A stretch of DNA of 64,000 bases from Davidsoniella eucalypti (lineage: Eukaryota; Ascomycota; Sordariomycetes; Microascales; Ceratocystidaceae). The stretch lies in NCBI GenBank assembly GCA_004009845.1, contig RMBW01000027.1, positions 248,001-312,000 of the forward strand, read 5' to 3'. The notes under the pieces were generated by a model. It was not told the origin of the DNA, ran no database searches, and worked only from the letters and a program-made list of their open reading frames with translations. The position numbers were made by a program, and so were the translations under genes. Position 1 is the first letter of the stretch. Each line of letters starts with the position of its first letter. Positions 48,449 to 58,964 of this stretch are shown here, piece by piece.

Positions 48449-49723
48449 GCTCGGGAATACGAGACCTTGATCTCGGACCGCCGGGCTATGAAGCTACAAT
48501 GTACGCCATATGCCTCCCGTTTAACGGTACATCTTCTAACGCCACCATGATATAGCACATTGTGGGACAATACTCCAGATGAGAAGACTATCTATCTTGG
48601 CCCATGGCAAATCTTCGGAACCCGAGAAAGATGTGTCGAGTGGCAGTGCTCCTATGAAGTAGAACGACTCGAGCATTTCCGTAAGCCATGTTATAACCGA
48701 GTTACCTGCTGGTAGTGTCCGATCCTAACTATCATCTCACAGTCCCGCCTGACGACATCTATCCGCACACTCTTCACTCGCAGCACCAGCCCTTCAAAGA
48801 ACGCTCCCATGTCGAGCAGACGGTTACCTTTGGAGAGTTGCAACGCATCCGCTATACCAACGCACAGGGCGTCGTAGTGCACGACGCCTACATTGCGGTC
48901 CGATACGACTTCACCAGCGCAGAGGGTTCACTACGCTTCCAAAGCGCTGTGCGGCGCAAGAATCTGCTTGGCTACTACGACGTCGACGTTTTCTGGTCCG
49001 ATACGCATCACCGTACCGACCGCTTCGGCAGCATCAAGGGCCTTGGCGCCATCCAGCGCATGAAGCTGTGGCAGGACGACTATACCGGCCTGCATAGCCT
49101 ATCGGTGTGCGCAAACCGCACCTCGAATAGATCCTACCAAGAGTTTGAAGTGAACTGGTTCGAGCCCGAGTTGAAGGGGAAAGACGACCGCGAGAATCGC
49201 ATCAAGATGTATGTGCGCGGGGCTCGCCGTGGCGGCCATAGTAGCAGTTCGGGGCCATCGGTAGCGACGGCTTCCGAGGGAACTAGCTCTAGTCGCCGGT
49301 TTTCACTGCACCGGGTCCGACCACGGATACGCAGCGTCACGGGGAGTCCTCCATCAACGGACCTACAAGCCGTCTTAGACTTCCGGTACATCGGCATCCA
49401 GTTCACATACAGCGACGGTAAGCAAAACCCCCGATACTCCAAAGACTCACTCTATGTCTAGCTAGCAGACTGACCCGTCTAATCACACAGATCTTGTCCG
49501 GTTTGCGGACGCATGGGCCATGGCGCAACACAAAGACAGTGCTATCAACACAGCGCTTCTTCTCTCACATGGCGCTGTCGGCCTCCTGTCACCTGACGCT
49601 CGAGCTCAGCCGGCAGTCGACTCGTATCAACAATCTAGAAGTAGTCCAGTATCTTTTGCAAGCCGGCTTCAGCCAGTCCAAGAACCGATACACGAAGAAG
49701 ATAGAGCTCCACGACCGACTTGA
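48289..49723 (+). CDS. Conserved-looking fungal protein of unknown function
   Basis: Four exons (48289-48500, 48556-48680, 48743-49417, 49491-49723) with GT-AG introns of 55, 62 and 73 bp give 414 residues. The N-terminus is a poly-Ser tract (SSSSSSSF). From about residue 70 the sequence looks folded: TLWDNTPDEKTIYLGPWQIFG, then CVEWQCSYEVERLEHF, HVEQTVTFGELQRIRY, then AYIAVRYDFTSAEGSLRFQS, GYYDVDVFWSD and a repeat-like strand pattern up to FRYIGIQFTYSD. A Ser/Arg-rich linker sits near 285-320 and the last 75 residues are disordered. No signal peptide or membrane helix. I do not recognise the family. The frame is kept across all three introns, which is the main evidence that it is real. An overlapping uORF precedes it. 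Confidence 0.8.
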
Positions 49724-52220
49724 GCAGGCACTCCATACAATATCTATATACCTACCTACTCCCTGGTCTCATTTAAAGATCTTGGTATCCTCTTCTAACA
49801 GACCAACCGAAGCCAAGTCTCAGATCTCAGATCTCAGCTTCGTCCGCTATGCTTTCAGTCGCAAGTCAGCCTATAGCTTCGTCTGGTGATCTAAAAGCAT
49901 ACACATAGTAGGCTTACATGGATCCAGGCATCTAAATTAGCGAACCCAATTATCTTTGGATGACTGCTTTATCAGATGTCCCTAACATATATGATATAAG
50001 CATATATTAAGACAGAGTTTGCCTGATTAGAGTAGTCTATCATTCTATCGATATAGCCAAGAAATGGCACTGCCTTTCACGCCAAATTCTTAGATATTAA
50101 CACAACCTATTGAAGGATTAACGGGACTCTGAACTAATCATCCAATGTGTAGTTAGTAACAGCTTGGACGCTAATTTGTTCCTTTTCCGTTCTCTATTTT
50201 TTTCCTACTAGCTTCATCCCTGCTGTTGATGGTTCTAGAAGCCGTCCAGTCAAAGCTCTACGCCTTTTGTTCTTTTTTTTCTCTTCTTTTTTTTTCTCAA
50301 TACAATGCACTGATAATAGGAATAGTATAAGTGTCAAATGCTCTGCCAATTGTATTATATAAAAAATAAATAAAAAGGAGTCTCAACCATTTCTGTAGGG
50401 CTGGAAATACATCTTGTATATGTTTAATTATCATTCAAGTCTTATATTTCCCTCCTTTCGGTCATGTTGTTTCGTGAATCAACCTCCGTTTCCTTTTATT
50501 CCGGAGATACGATGATAAATCCAGCCTGATGTATTTTAGTTTTCTTGCCTTCCCGTAGTAAATCGCAATAGCTGTCTATAAAGGGTCACATGCTTTGTTC
50601 TAAGGACTGACTAAGCTTTTAGTGCTGTCGATAGGGATATATTTAAGTAATATCATGTTATATGCATAAGCAAGAGCATGAAGAGATATCTGCGAGCTAA
50701 ATTCTTACACATAACTAATCAATAAATATCAGTCTCCAATTGGCGACTGGGAACGCCAATATTACGGTGTTTCTTTATCAAATTGAGTACAAGAAGAACC
50801 ACCCCTATCTTCATCGCTGTAGAACTAGCAACATGGGATAGATACAATATATGCAGATACATGTGCAGATAAGTGCATATGACAGTGCAAAATAAGTCTG
50901 GCTGGACCACCGCAACGAAACAAGAACCTTGATTCTTATGATGTGCCTGTCATGAGTCCTGGTTTGATTTGATTTTCAGTTTGTTGAGGTCCCTTTCTCA
51001 GCCAATAATCAGCCATGCGAATCCTGCAGGCAAATTCTTGGCCTGGCTGTGTCCGGCCTGAAGACTAGGGGTCCCTCTCCAGCTACAGGTATGGATATGA
51101 TGTTACCCCAATATATTGAGCCTGGCTAGCACGATACATGTACTTCGCCTACTATTGTGCTCTGCCCTGATAACAGCAGCCATAACGACGGCAGATGTGA
51201 GTGAGAGAAGACTTTCTTTCCTTTCTTTCGCTGGAGATGGAGCAAGTGCTATTATTACAATATTTACTTGCTGAGTGACCACAGAACAAGTAGCCAGTCT
51301 TTTTCTCTTCCTGTCTTTCTTCTTATTTTCATTCCTGCGCCTACGTTGCAACGCTATACATTGAGCGTTACATCATGGGATCCAGCAGTACGCAGAAAGG
51401 AAGTAAAAAAGAAAGGAGGAAAAGTGACTTGGGGTTGGCCAAGGAAAGACCACAACCAAGATAAAAAGGCGATTCGGCCCAGTTTGAGCAAACCTGCTAA
51501 CAAAGTAAAGCGTTGGGTAGACGACACATCTAGTAATGTACTTGTACATCATACATATATGTTTTTTCCGAAATAGAAAGAAAAAGAAGAAAAAAAAGCA
51601 GAGTAGATGTATACAAGTGAACTCGGATTATGGAATATGAGCCGCTGGCGATAAAGACGGAAGTCAAGTCTACGAGCAGTTCGACTCATAATTGCATTTT
51701 GTGGATGGCACCAGTGTCAGGCGGGATGGGCAGACGACAGATCGAACGGAGAAGCAGCAGTGCGCAATATCAGTACAACTATAGCTACTCGTCTGGGTTG
51801 CAGCCATCGCCACTCGGAGTTGCGGTATGATATGTAGAGTATGCAGCCAAGGTCTAGAAGCTAAACGAACGAATAGGATACCGCACGAGAGAATCCGTCT
51901 CTCAGGCCGGCGAACCTGTTTGATACTGTGGTTCTGTGTTTGTACATTGAGATATACTTACAGATATAAACAAATAGTGTCAAGAGACGTCTGACTCGAG
52001 ACGGGGCCACTAGGCAGGAAGACCGGGCGGAAGATCCGCGCAGGGCCGTGAGCTAGTGATAGTCGAAGAAACGACGCTAAAGGTGGTATTGCAAGGGAGA
52101 TCGTGCGGTCGGGCTTTCCCCGTCAGAATTGTAAACGGCGACCAAGGAACAGGCTGAGATACGACTGAAGCTTTATCGCGGGATGTGCTTTGCTAAACAT
52201 ATGAACATGGTCATCTTCAT

Positions 52221-52280
52221 TTCATATAGATGCATTTCATATAGATGCATTCCATATAGATGCATTTCATATAGATACAT
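52221..52280. repeat. 15-bp tandem repeat, four copies
   Basis: Unit TTCATATAGATGCAT: copies 1 and 2 are identical, copy 3 has one change (T to C) and copy 4 one change (G to A). Confidence 0.95.
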
Positions 52281-52700
52281 ATATAAACACAGTAGTTGCG
52301 CTACGAGACAAGTTTGCGGGGCTTTATGGCGGGTAATTCAGCTTCAGGCTTCTCGGCCGGCCAATCATCGCCAGAATTCGATCCTGAGCGGCTTCCTTTC
52401 TCAGTTTGGCATTTAGCGCTTGTCGCAGTAGCTACCTTTTCCATTGTTGAAGTATCTTGAAGGACGAGAGCGACGCATCTTTACTCCCCAAATTCCAATT
52501 GAAACCACAGACCCCATTCGCCCTTTTCTTCTGTTCATCTTCTGCCTTTCTCTCTTTTGGCTTTTTGTATTGTTGTCTCTATAACGAGGCCATAAACCTA
52601 GTACATATATTTGCAGGTATGGATTTTGGCTGGGCTACAAGCGACCATTACCCTGCGGGAACTACTGCTTCTGACTTGGCAGGAACTACATAACATGGAA

Positions 52701-52757
52701 TATATAAAAGCTTTTTCTTTTTTATTCTTTTTTATTCTTTTTATTCTTTTTTTTCTC
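52701..52757 (+). promoter_or_regulatory. TATA word and T-rich repeat before the methyltransferase
   Basis: TATATAAAAG (52701-52710) matches a TATA box and is followed at once by about four imperfect copies of TTTTTTATTC. It lies some 380 bp before the start codon, so transcription could start near 52750-52800, leaving a leader of about 300 nt. Confidence 0.45.
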
Positions 52758-52949
52758 AATAATTGCTTGTTATTATTTCTAACGTATCATTCTTCGCCTG
52801 TTCGTCTGTTTCACTATAAGCAGCACATTGTCTAGTTTTTCGTCTTCCTGTTCTTTTTCCTTTTTCCTCTTGTCTTCTTTCCATTTCTTGTCTTTTAGTT
52901 TTTGACTAATCAGGCTTTGACGTCGCTCTGGATCCAACGCCGGATTTTT

Positions 52950-52994
52950 CTCTACAAGCTCTACAAGCTCTACAAGCTCTACAAGCTCTACAAG
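52950..52994. repeat. 9-bp tandem repeat CTCTACAAG, five copies
   Basis: Five perfect copies in the probable leader of the methyltransferase gene, ending 97 bp before its ATG. In one frame the unit would read Leu-Tyr-Lys, but that frame has no ATG and is not taken as coding. Confidence 0.95.
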
Positions 52995-53091
52995 GAAGAA
53001 CGTTGCACCCGACGCCAGCCTTTCTCTAGCCTATCTGCAGACTCCGTTTGGACCACTTCCTCGTGTTTATCGATCAACCGGACTCCAAACA

Positions 53092-54362
53092 ATGGCTTCG
53101 TCTCCTCTCGCCACCGACGCCGCGTCAGCAGCCGCCGCTGCTAACCCTAGTGCTGCTGCTGCCCAGGCCTCACCCGGTGCCGCCTCCCCACAATCCGACG
53201 CTAGCGGAAACGGCATTCTCCCTCTTCACGAGCCGCGCGGTGTCATTGAGATTGACGATGACGGCACCGATTCCCAGCCCAGCGTTTCCGAGTCCGCATA
53301 CATCGGCGAAACCGGCTCCTCGACCACGTCGCTGATGTCGTCCATCATGCGCTATCGCCAGGAGAATGGCCGCACATATCACGCTTACAAGGACGGCAAG
53401 TACGTCGTGCCCAACGATACCTTGGAGCAGGACCGCCTCGATCACCAGCATCACATGTTCATGCTGACTTTCGGCAACCGCCTCCATCTCTCGCCAGCCG
53501 GTGAGGACGGTCATGTGCTAAACAATGTTCTCGATGTTGGCACCGGTACCGGTATCTGGGCCGTCGATTTCGGTGACGAGCACCCCGAAGCTTCTGTCAT
53601 TGGTGTGGATCTTTCACCTATCCAGTCGTCATGCGTGCCGCCCAATGTCAAGTTCCAGATTGACGATATCGAGGAGCCATGGACCTTCAATGCTCCGTTT
53701 GACTTCATTCATAGCCGCATGATGACTTGGTCGATTTCTAACTGGGACCGCTACATCGATCACTGCTACAACAACCTGGCGCCCGGTGGCTGGCTAGAGC
53801 TTATCGACATCTTGCCCAACAAGAGTGACGATGATACCTTCAAGGGCACCCACGCCGAGCGCTGGATCAGCATCATTTTCGAGCAGATGGAGAAGATGAG
53901 CCGTCCTACCGACTCTGCCTTGAGATACAAGGAGCAGATGATCGCTCGCGGCTTCACCAACGTTGTCGAGCGCAAGTTCATGTGGCCCCAGAACCAGTGG
54001 CCCAAGGACCCTCACCTAAAGGAGCTTGGTAAGCTTTACATTTTCGCCGCCAACATGAGCTCAAACCAAACATTCTTTGTATCGTAATGCTAACAACTGG
54101 TCCCTAATAGGTGCCTGGAACTTGGAGAACATCAACTCTGGTCTGGAGGCCTTCTCTCTGGCCATCTTCACCCGTGTTCTCGGCTGGTCGCAAGAAGAAA
54201 CTACTACACTACTAGCCAAGGTTCGCCAGGAGATCCACAGCCGTAAGATTCACGCATACTGGCCTATGTAAGTTCTATATCACGCATCACCGATTATCAC
54301 AGAATTCGACTTACTAACCTGTCTCGTATAGTATGGTCGTGTACGGTCAAAAGCCCGAGTAA
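53092..54362 (+). CDS. LaeA-like SAM-dependent methyltransferase
   Basis: Class I methyltransferase of the large LaeA-like group of filamentous fungi. The group includes the nuclear regulator LaeA and many enzymes acting on small molecules. Exons 53092-54028, 54111-54267 and 54332-54362 with introns of 82 and 64 bp give 374 residues. The first 85 residues are Ala/Ser/Pro-rich and disordered. SMMRYR-type sequence (SIMRYRQENGRTYHAYKDG) starts the family core near residue 85. SAM motif I is VLDVGTGTGIWAVDFGDEHP near 147, followed by VIGVDLSPIQ and VPPNVKFQIDDIEEPWTF. FDFIHSRMM and APGGWLELID follow. The C-terminus ends HAYWPIMVVYGQKPE. The last exon codes only ten residues. Neighbours are a SnoaL-like protein and P450s. 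The gene's own leader has tandem repeats. Whether it is a regulator or a tailoring enzyme cannot be told. Confidence 0.9.
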
Positions 54363-54385
54363 AACCAATGAAATTCAAGACCGAA

Positions 54386-54422
54386 GTGGCATGAGCAATT
54401 TATAGCTTCATGCCACGTGGCA
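54386..54422. repeat. Inverted repeat and 12-bp palindrome in a convergent 3' spacer
   Basis: GTGGCATGA (54386-54394) and TCATGCCAC (54408-54416) are perfect 9-bp arms with a 13-nt loop, starting 24 bp after the methyltransferase stop. The right arm overlaps the perfect palindrome TGCCACGTGGCA (54411-54422), which has a CACGTG core. It may be a 3' hairpin or a bHLH-type site. Confidence 0.75.
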
Positions 54423-54598
54423 GTTGGCTTAAAATTGCAGTCGATGGACGTCCACCGTATTATATACCTATACCACCTATGACGATAATGTTTTGCTTGT
54501 TTCTTCCCATTTTCTATATCTATCATGCTACTATACTATATACTCCTCAATTATTCCCAATTATCTTAAACCCATAATAAATACATCTGGCTGTTCCA

Positions 54599-55072
54599 TT
54601 ATGCCTTATCGGCATCTAGATACACTTGGTAGAACTTGAACTTCAGCCGACCCTCGACATTTTCCAGGATCGCGTGAGCTGCCCAGTCCTTGACGGTAAC
54701 ACCCGAGCTACGGGTGATGTCGACTTTGCCGTACAGCATAAACTCCGAGTTGCTGTTGTCGAAAGGGAACACCTTGTTTATGACGTGGACCCAGCCCTGT
54801 ACGCCGTTCCACGAGGCTTGGCGGAGTCTGGCGATGCCTACCATAAGTTAGTAACACATCACGAAGTACCACAGATGTTGTCGGAACTTACCGTCGACGC
54901 CCTTGATGGAGACTGACGCTAGCTTAAGAGTGGCATCGGGCGCGAACTGCTCGACGTAGTCCTCGTCGAAGCCTGGGGTATCGGAGACCTTGTAAAAGTG
55001 TTCGAAGAACGACACGACGCTACTGTCGACAGTAGAGCCTTCGGGATACTGGGCTGCGTACGAGTGGGGCAT
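54599..55072 (-). CDS. SnoaL/NTF2-like fold protein
   Basis: Small alpha+beta cone protein of the SnoaL/NTF2-like superfamily, whose members include polyketide cyclases, isomerases and ligand-binding proteins. Exons 54892-55072 and 54599-54837 around a 54-bp GT-AG intron give 139 residues, the usual size for a single-domain member. The pattern fits: an N-terminal helix (SSVVSFFEHFYKVSD), FDEDYVEQFAPDATLKLA as the strand after the helix, then LRQASWNGVQGWVHVINKVFPF, and the long beta strands GVTVKDWAAHAILENV and GRLKFKFYQVYLD. No signal peptide. It converges on the methyltransferase (236 bp between stops) and lies 500 bp from the P450's end. Which substrate it binds is unknown; its company suggests small-molecule metabolism. 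Confidence 0.8.
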
Positions 55073-55572
55073 GACTGAATGGTTGGCAGAACGAGGGGAG
55101 AGGATAGGATGTGGGTAGAGAAAGAGAACCAGATTGGATAGAAAAGCTTGGCAGATTCTTCCCGAGCTTATCTAGTGGTTTCTGGACCGGGTTTATCGCC
55201 TTTTGTTTTGTTATTTCCTTTCTTCCGCACGAACGGCCCCGTTTTATTGCCAGGCGCAGTGCCGGATACGGCGGCTTACAAGAGAGCAGCATTGCTTGGA
55301 TGGCCTGTGATGCCTTTTGGAGTGCTTATTTTCACGTGTCTGGTGGGGCGATGGTCGGGTCAAGGGACTAAAACTATCATTGAATATCTATACGAACTGG
55401 CCCAAGGGGAAATTGGCTTGATCGTAGTACATAATAGCATTATGGCTTAAGGTAGGATTTGGCCGCACGGATTGCCAGGCCCAACGAGCAAAATCTCCTT
55501 CCGTAGACAGTTAGACGCATAAAGAGCAAATCGCGGTGGCACTCTCGCATAGCCAAGAAGTGTCAAAAGCCT
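55073..55572. promoter_or_regulatory. Spacer between SnoaL-like gene and P450
   Basis: Holds the SnoaL-like promoter (both genes are on the minus strand, so this gap is also the P450's 3' side). Open frames up to 100 codons on either strand show no family motif. Confidence 0.5.
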
Positions 55573-57386
55573 TTAGCCCCTTGTTTTGACTTGGCAAGCG
55601 AGTCCCGTCCGCCGGGTAAACCACGACGACTCTACCCTGATTTGGTCTCTATCCACAACGGCCATCTCATAGCGCGCAACCAGCGTAGCAACCAGCTTAT
55701 AGATCTCCAGCAATGCCAGGTTCCGCCCAATACACACTCTGCTGCCACCGCCAAACGCGACGTCCGCGGCTCCCATAGCCCGCAGTCTCTCGGCCGCAGC
55801 CTCTTTGCCTTCCCCGTCCTGCGGAAGCCAGCGTTCAGGCCGGAAAGCGTCTGGCTCTGTGCCCCAAACACCGCCCCTGTTGCAGCCCGTGACGTACGCG
55901 TTCAGGCCGACGATGGTCCCGGGCGGCACGAAGGAGCCATCAGGAAGATCGAGGCCTGACGCGGGCACGTAGCGCTCGAGACAGAGGCCTACAGCCGGGT
56001 TCAGGCGGATGGCTTCTTTGATAACGGCGCTGAGATATGGCAGGGCCCGGACTTTCTGGTAGGATACTGGGCCGTTCTTGGCTGCTTCGACTAGGCCGGC
56101 CGCGCCTAGCTCGGCGACCAGCTTGGCTAGACATGCGGTGTCTGTCCACAGATGGTAGAAGACGGCACGTATGGTGTTGGCTGTGGTATCAGCACCAGCC
56201 AACATGTTGACTAGAAGGTATAGCAAGACATCGTTGTCGTGGACAGTGTTTGGGTTATCTTCTTTCATGCGCAAGAAACCATCCAAGAAGTCATTATCAG
56301 CATCGCCGCTGCCCCCCTTTTCTTGCCGGCTTGTCATTCTTCCAAACATCTTTTGGGCGCTGAAGTTGATGATTCTGGGAATGGTCGGAAGATCGAGGGG
56401 GAAGAAACGATTCTTCAACAGCCATCTGTCTAGAGCCGGTATCTGACTGTTAGTTCCAAACGCATCAGACAACTCATCTATAAGCTTTATGCTGCCATCG
56501 AAGTCGCATCCTTTGTCCATATAGCCGAGGGAATTTCCAAAGGTGGCCAGCGAGATGACATCCCAGGTAACTATCGTAGTCAGTATGCTGTTAGCACACA
56601 CATATATTCTAGAGAAAGTCTCGTGTAGTAATCCACGTACAGTATGCGAGCCATTCTCCCATTCTGAACTTCGTGTCCTCTTTGTCCGCATAGCGTTGGT
56701 CAATGACTTGACATAACTGGTTTATGGCGGCGTCCATATGGTGCTCCAAGGACAGGATATAACTCGCTGAGTAATACTTCGCTACAGGCTTCTTCATGCG
56801 CGCATGTTCGGCCGGATCAGTCGTGCTGAATATGTTACTGGATATCTTCCCACCAATATAGCTATTATTACCGTCGTAGAACTCGGTCTATACGGGTCAG
56901 TATACATGTGACAACCGTCTAAAATGCGAGCTTCATCTAACCTTGAGAAAGCTTTCGTCGCTATTATATATCACTCTGGTGAGTTCTGGGTAGTCTAGAC
57001 TCAGCATGTTTGGGCCGATGCGCACGACAGGCCCGTGGATATCGTGGAGTTGACGGAGTTGGAACTGGAACTTGCGTCCGCGAACGGTGAAGTAACGCCA
57101 CCAGTTCGTCCAGGCTTTGTAGGGATTGTCAGTAAGCTCTATACGCAGGCGCGGTATCTTAGAGGCACTATCGGCAGTTCTTACCAGCAAGTCTTGGCCC
57201 GGGATACTTCCGCAGCGGAGATGTGTAGTAGGGGATCACGTATGATAGCACAAGGGCTAGTAGTACAAAAGGAGGGCCATATCGGATCGCCCAAGCTGTC
57301 ACGTGATATCTGTTCACGTAGTCATGTATGAACTCTGCAACATAAGCGAAAGCAGATCGCACGATATGCTGCTTTTCTAGTCCCAT
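55573..57386 (-). CDS. Cytochrome P450 monooxygenase, ER-anchored
   Basis: Haem monooxygenase of the fungal microsomal type, resembling pisatin-demethylase-like P450s. Exons 57185-57386, 56942-57114, 56641-56887 and 55573-56570 with GT-AG introns of 70, 54 and 70 bp give 539 residues. A membrane anchor (about residues 31-54) is followed by a Pro-rich hinge (LRKYPGPRLAAW). The WTNWWRYF and IGPNMLSLDYPE segments are family-typical. All key motifs are intact: I-helix AGADTT at 332-337, ExxR as EAIR at 393-396, FRPERW at 450-455, and the haem loop FGGGSRVCIGRN with Cys487. A redox partner (P450 reductase) is needed and is not encoded here. A decayed relative lies just upstream, with the same LAAW(T)(D/N)WW segment. 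Substrate unknown. One donor is GTTAGA, unusual but frame-keeping. Confidence 0.93.
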
Positions 57387-58032
57387 GACTGTGGATGTGG
57401 TAAGTGATGAAGTTTTGATATATATGAGTTATGATGTTGGATGCCCTTTTCTTCCTATTGACTGGCTGGTATCCGGGCTTCTCATCTATTTATATTTATG
57501 CTCGACATGAATCTACATTGTACATCAAGACTGCTATTGTGAAAAGCCTACGGCGTTGTGTTTCTTAACGCCAGAGCACATCGTTTATCTTCTATTGGAG
57601 AAGCCCTGCCTGCCATTTGTCAAGACCCTGCAGTTATCCAACTCTTATTCACAAAGTCAGACTCGGTTGTGTTAGCTCCCATTTTGGTGTGTGATGGAAT
57701 GTACAGATACATATCTGTAGCTATAGACATGAACAAATTAGCTAATAGAATATATAGTTAGATGTTGCCATTTAGTGAAGTCGTTGACGTGGGTGGCACA
57801 TATTAGCCACATGATTCAGCCATATCAGTAATCATGTCTCTGTAAGTCTGGTTTTTTCCACCAGTCATGCCATGAATGTAAGCTTCTACAATAGATCTAG
57901 ACCAAATCAAGTGAACTTGTCAGATTGTACTTTGCGTTCAGACTAGCTTCTTACTATCTAGGCCATATTCTCGCACAGCTGAATCTCTCAACCTTACCCC
58001 AGATTACTTGGAAACCAAATGGCATTCACCTC
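57387..58032. promoter_or_regulatory. P450 promoter and pseudogene 3' spacer
   Basis: Nothing recognisable apart from a likely promoter for the P450 at 55573-57386, whose leader side (57387-57500) is A/T-rich. Short frames only. Confidence 0.5.
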
Positions 58033-58964
58033 TCATGTCGCCGATTCGATAATCATGATGTAATAGCGCGATACTAGAGTCGTACTCAGCCTGTACATCT
58101 CCAACATTATCAAACTCTTGTCTATGTACATGCGTGCATATGTATTTGTATACACACGATTCTCTCCGTCAAACGCCCGTAACCACACCGCAAACTCCAC
58201 ATCACTCTCGCCATTATCCGTACTGTAAATCGCCGACCCGGGCGGAATGCTTTGGTCTCGGCCATTCATTAGATTAGCTAGGGCGTTTTTGGATTCGTAA
58301 GCAAATAGCGGCACCTCCACAACACATCCAGGAAGAACAACACTCGTAAACTAGGTGATCGTTAATCTTCCTAACTAAGAGCACACTGAATCATGGGATA
58401 TGGCTGGCCCGTCGAGTTCTTCACGTGCTAGTGTATGGCGGCATCTTTGGTCCCCCAGGGAAACTGCACATGGCTATCCTTCGTGCCTAGTACCGACAAA
58501 CGAATGGAACTCGGACTGGACACATAGATTAGCTTCTGCCAAGCTTACATATGTAAAGAGTGAAGAGGTGAGATAGTCAGTGCTAACATAGATATACCTG
58601 GGGCCTACCATCGTTATATCATCTTCGCCAGCTGCAGAGAGTCACAGTCCAGGATATTTGGGCCTACATAGGCTACCAAGTTGTGCTGGTCATGCAGTTT
58701 CTCGAGATACAAGTGATATTGCCGTATTATCACAATGTAGAAACGCCACCAGTCTGTCCAGGCGGCTAGAGTAGGGCCGGAAATCTTGCGTAATAAAGAA
58801 GCTGCCCAAGCTACCAAGTACCATAGAAACGCCGCTAACAATAGCAGTGTTGCAGCAGAGCTTAATCGATGTAGAGTACCAGTCGATAACATTGTGGGAA
58901 TAGCTTGGCAAAAGGCTATCACGACGGCTTGTGAACTGTTATAAGAATTCAGTGATGGAAACAA
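58033..58964 (-). pseudogene. Truncated, point-mutated P450 pseudogene
   Basis: Two pieces of one P450 in the right order. The upstream piece (58614-58964, 116 codons) starts with an ATG and an anchor helix (AATLLLLAAFLWYLVAWAAS), then LRKISGPTLAAWTDWWRF, AYVGPNILDCDSLQLAKMI and a stop. The downstream piece (58033 to about 58355) starts without its own natural start, contains IPPGSAI, and ends with the haem-loop region and L-helix LEMYRLSTTLVSRYYIMI. About 300 residues in between, including the I-helix, are missing; only some 290 bp separate the pieces. In the loop, where the neighbour reads GSRVCIGRN, this copy reads YARMYIDKS: Val to Met, Cys to Tyr, Gly to Asp and Arg to Lys are each compatible with G-to-A change. 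The haem ligand is lost, so no active enzyme can be made. It has no intron where the intact neighbour has one, so it is a relative and not a fresh copy. Confidence 0.75.

Larger units (their letters stand above)
49724..53091. other. Gene-free gap before the methyltransferase
   Basis: 3.4 kb with no supported gene. The first 1.2 kb is A/T-rich 3' sequence. It contains a four-copy 15-bp repeat at 52221-52280. From about 52.6 kb it becomes the C+T- and T-rich promoter and leader of the methyltransferase gene, with a TATA word, a T-rich repeat and a five-copy 9-bp repeat. Confidence 0.55.

Noticed and set aside
52902..53144. Open frame with Leu-Tyr-Lys repeats overlapping the methyltransferase start
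   Set aside because: It starts at TTG and its repeat is just the 9-bp tandem array; no ATG upstream in frame.
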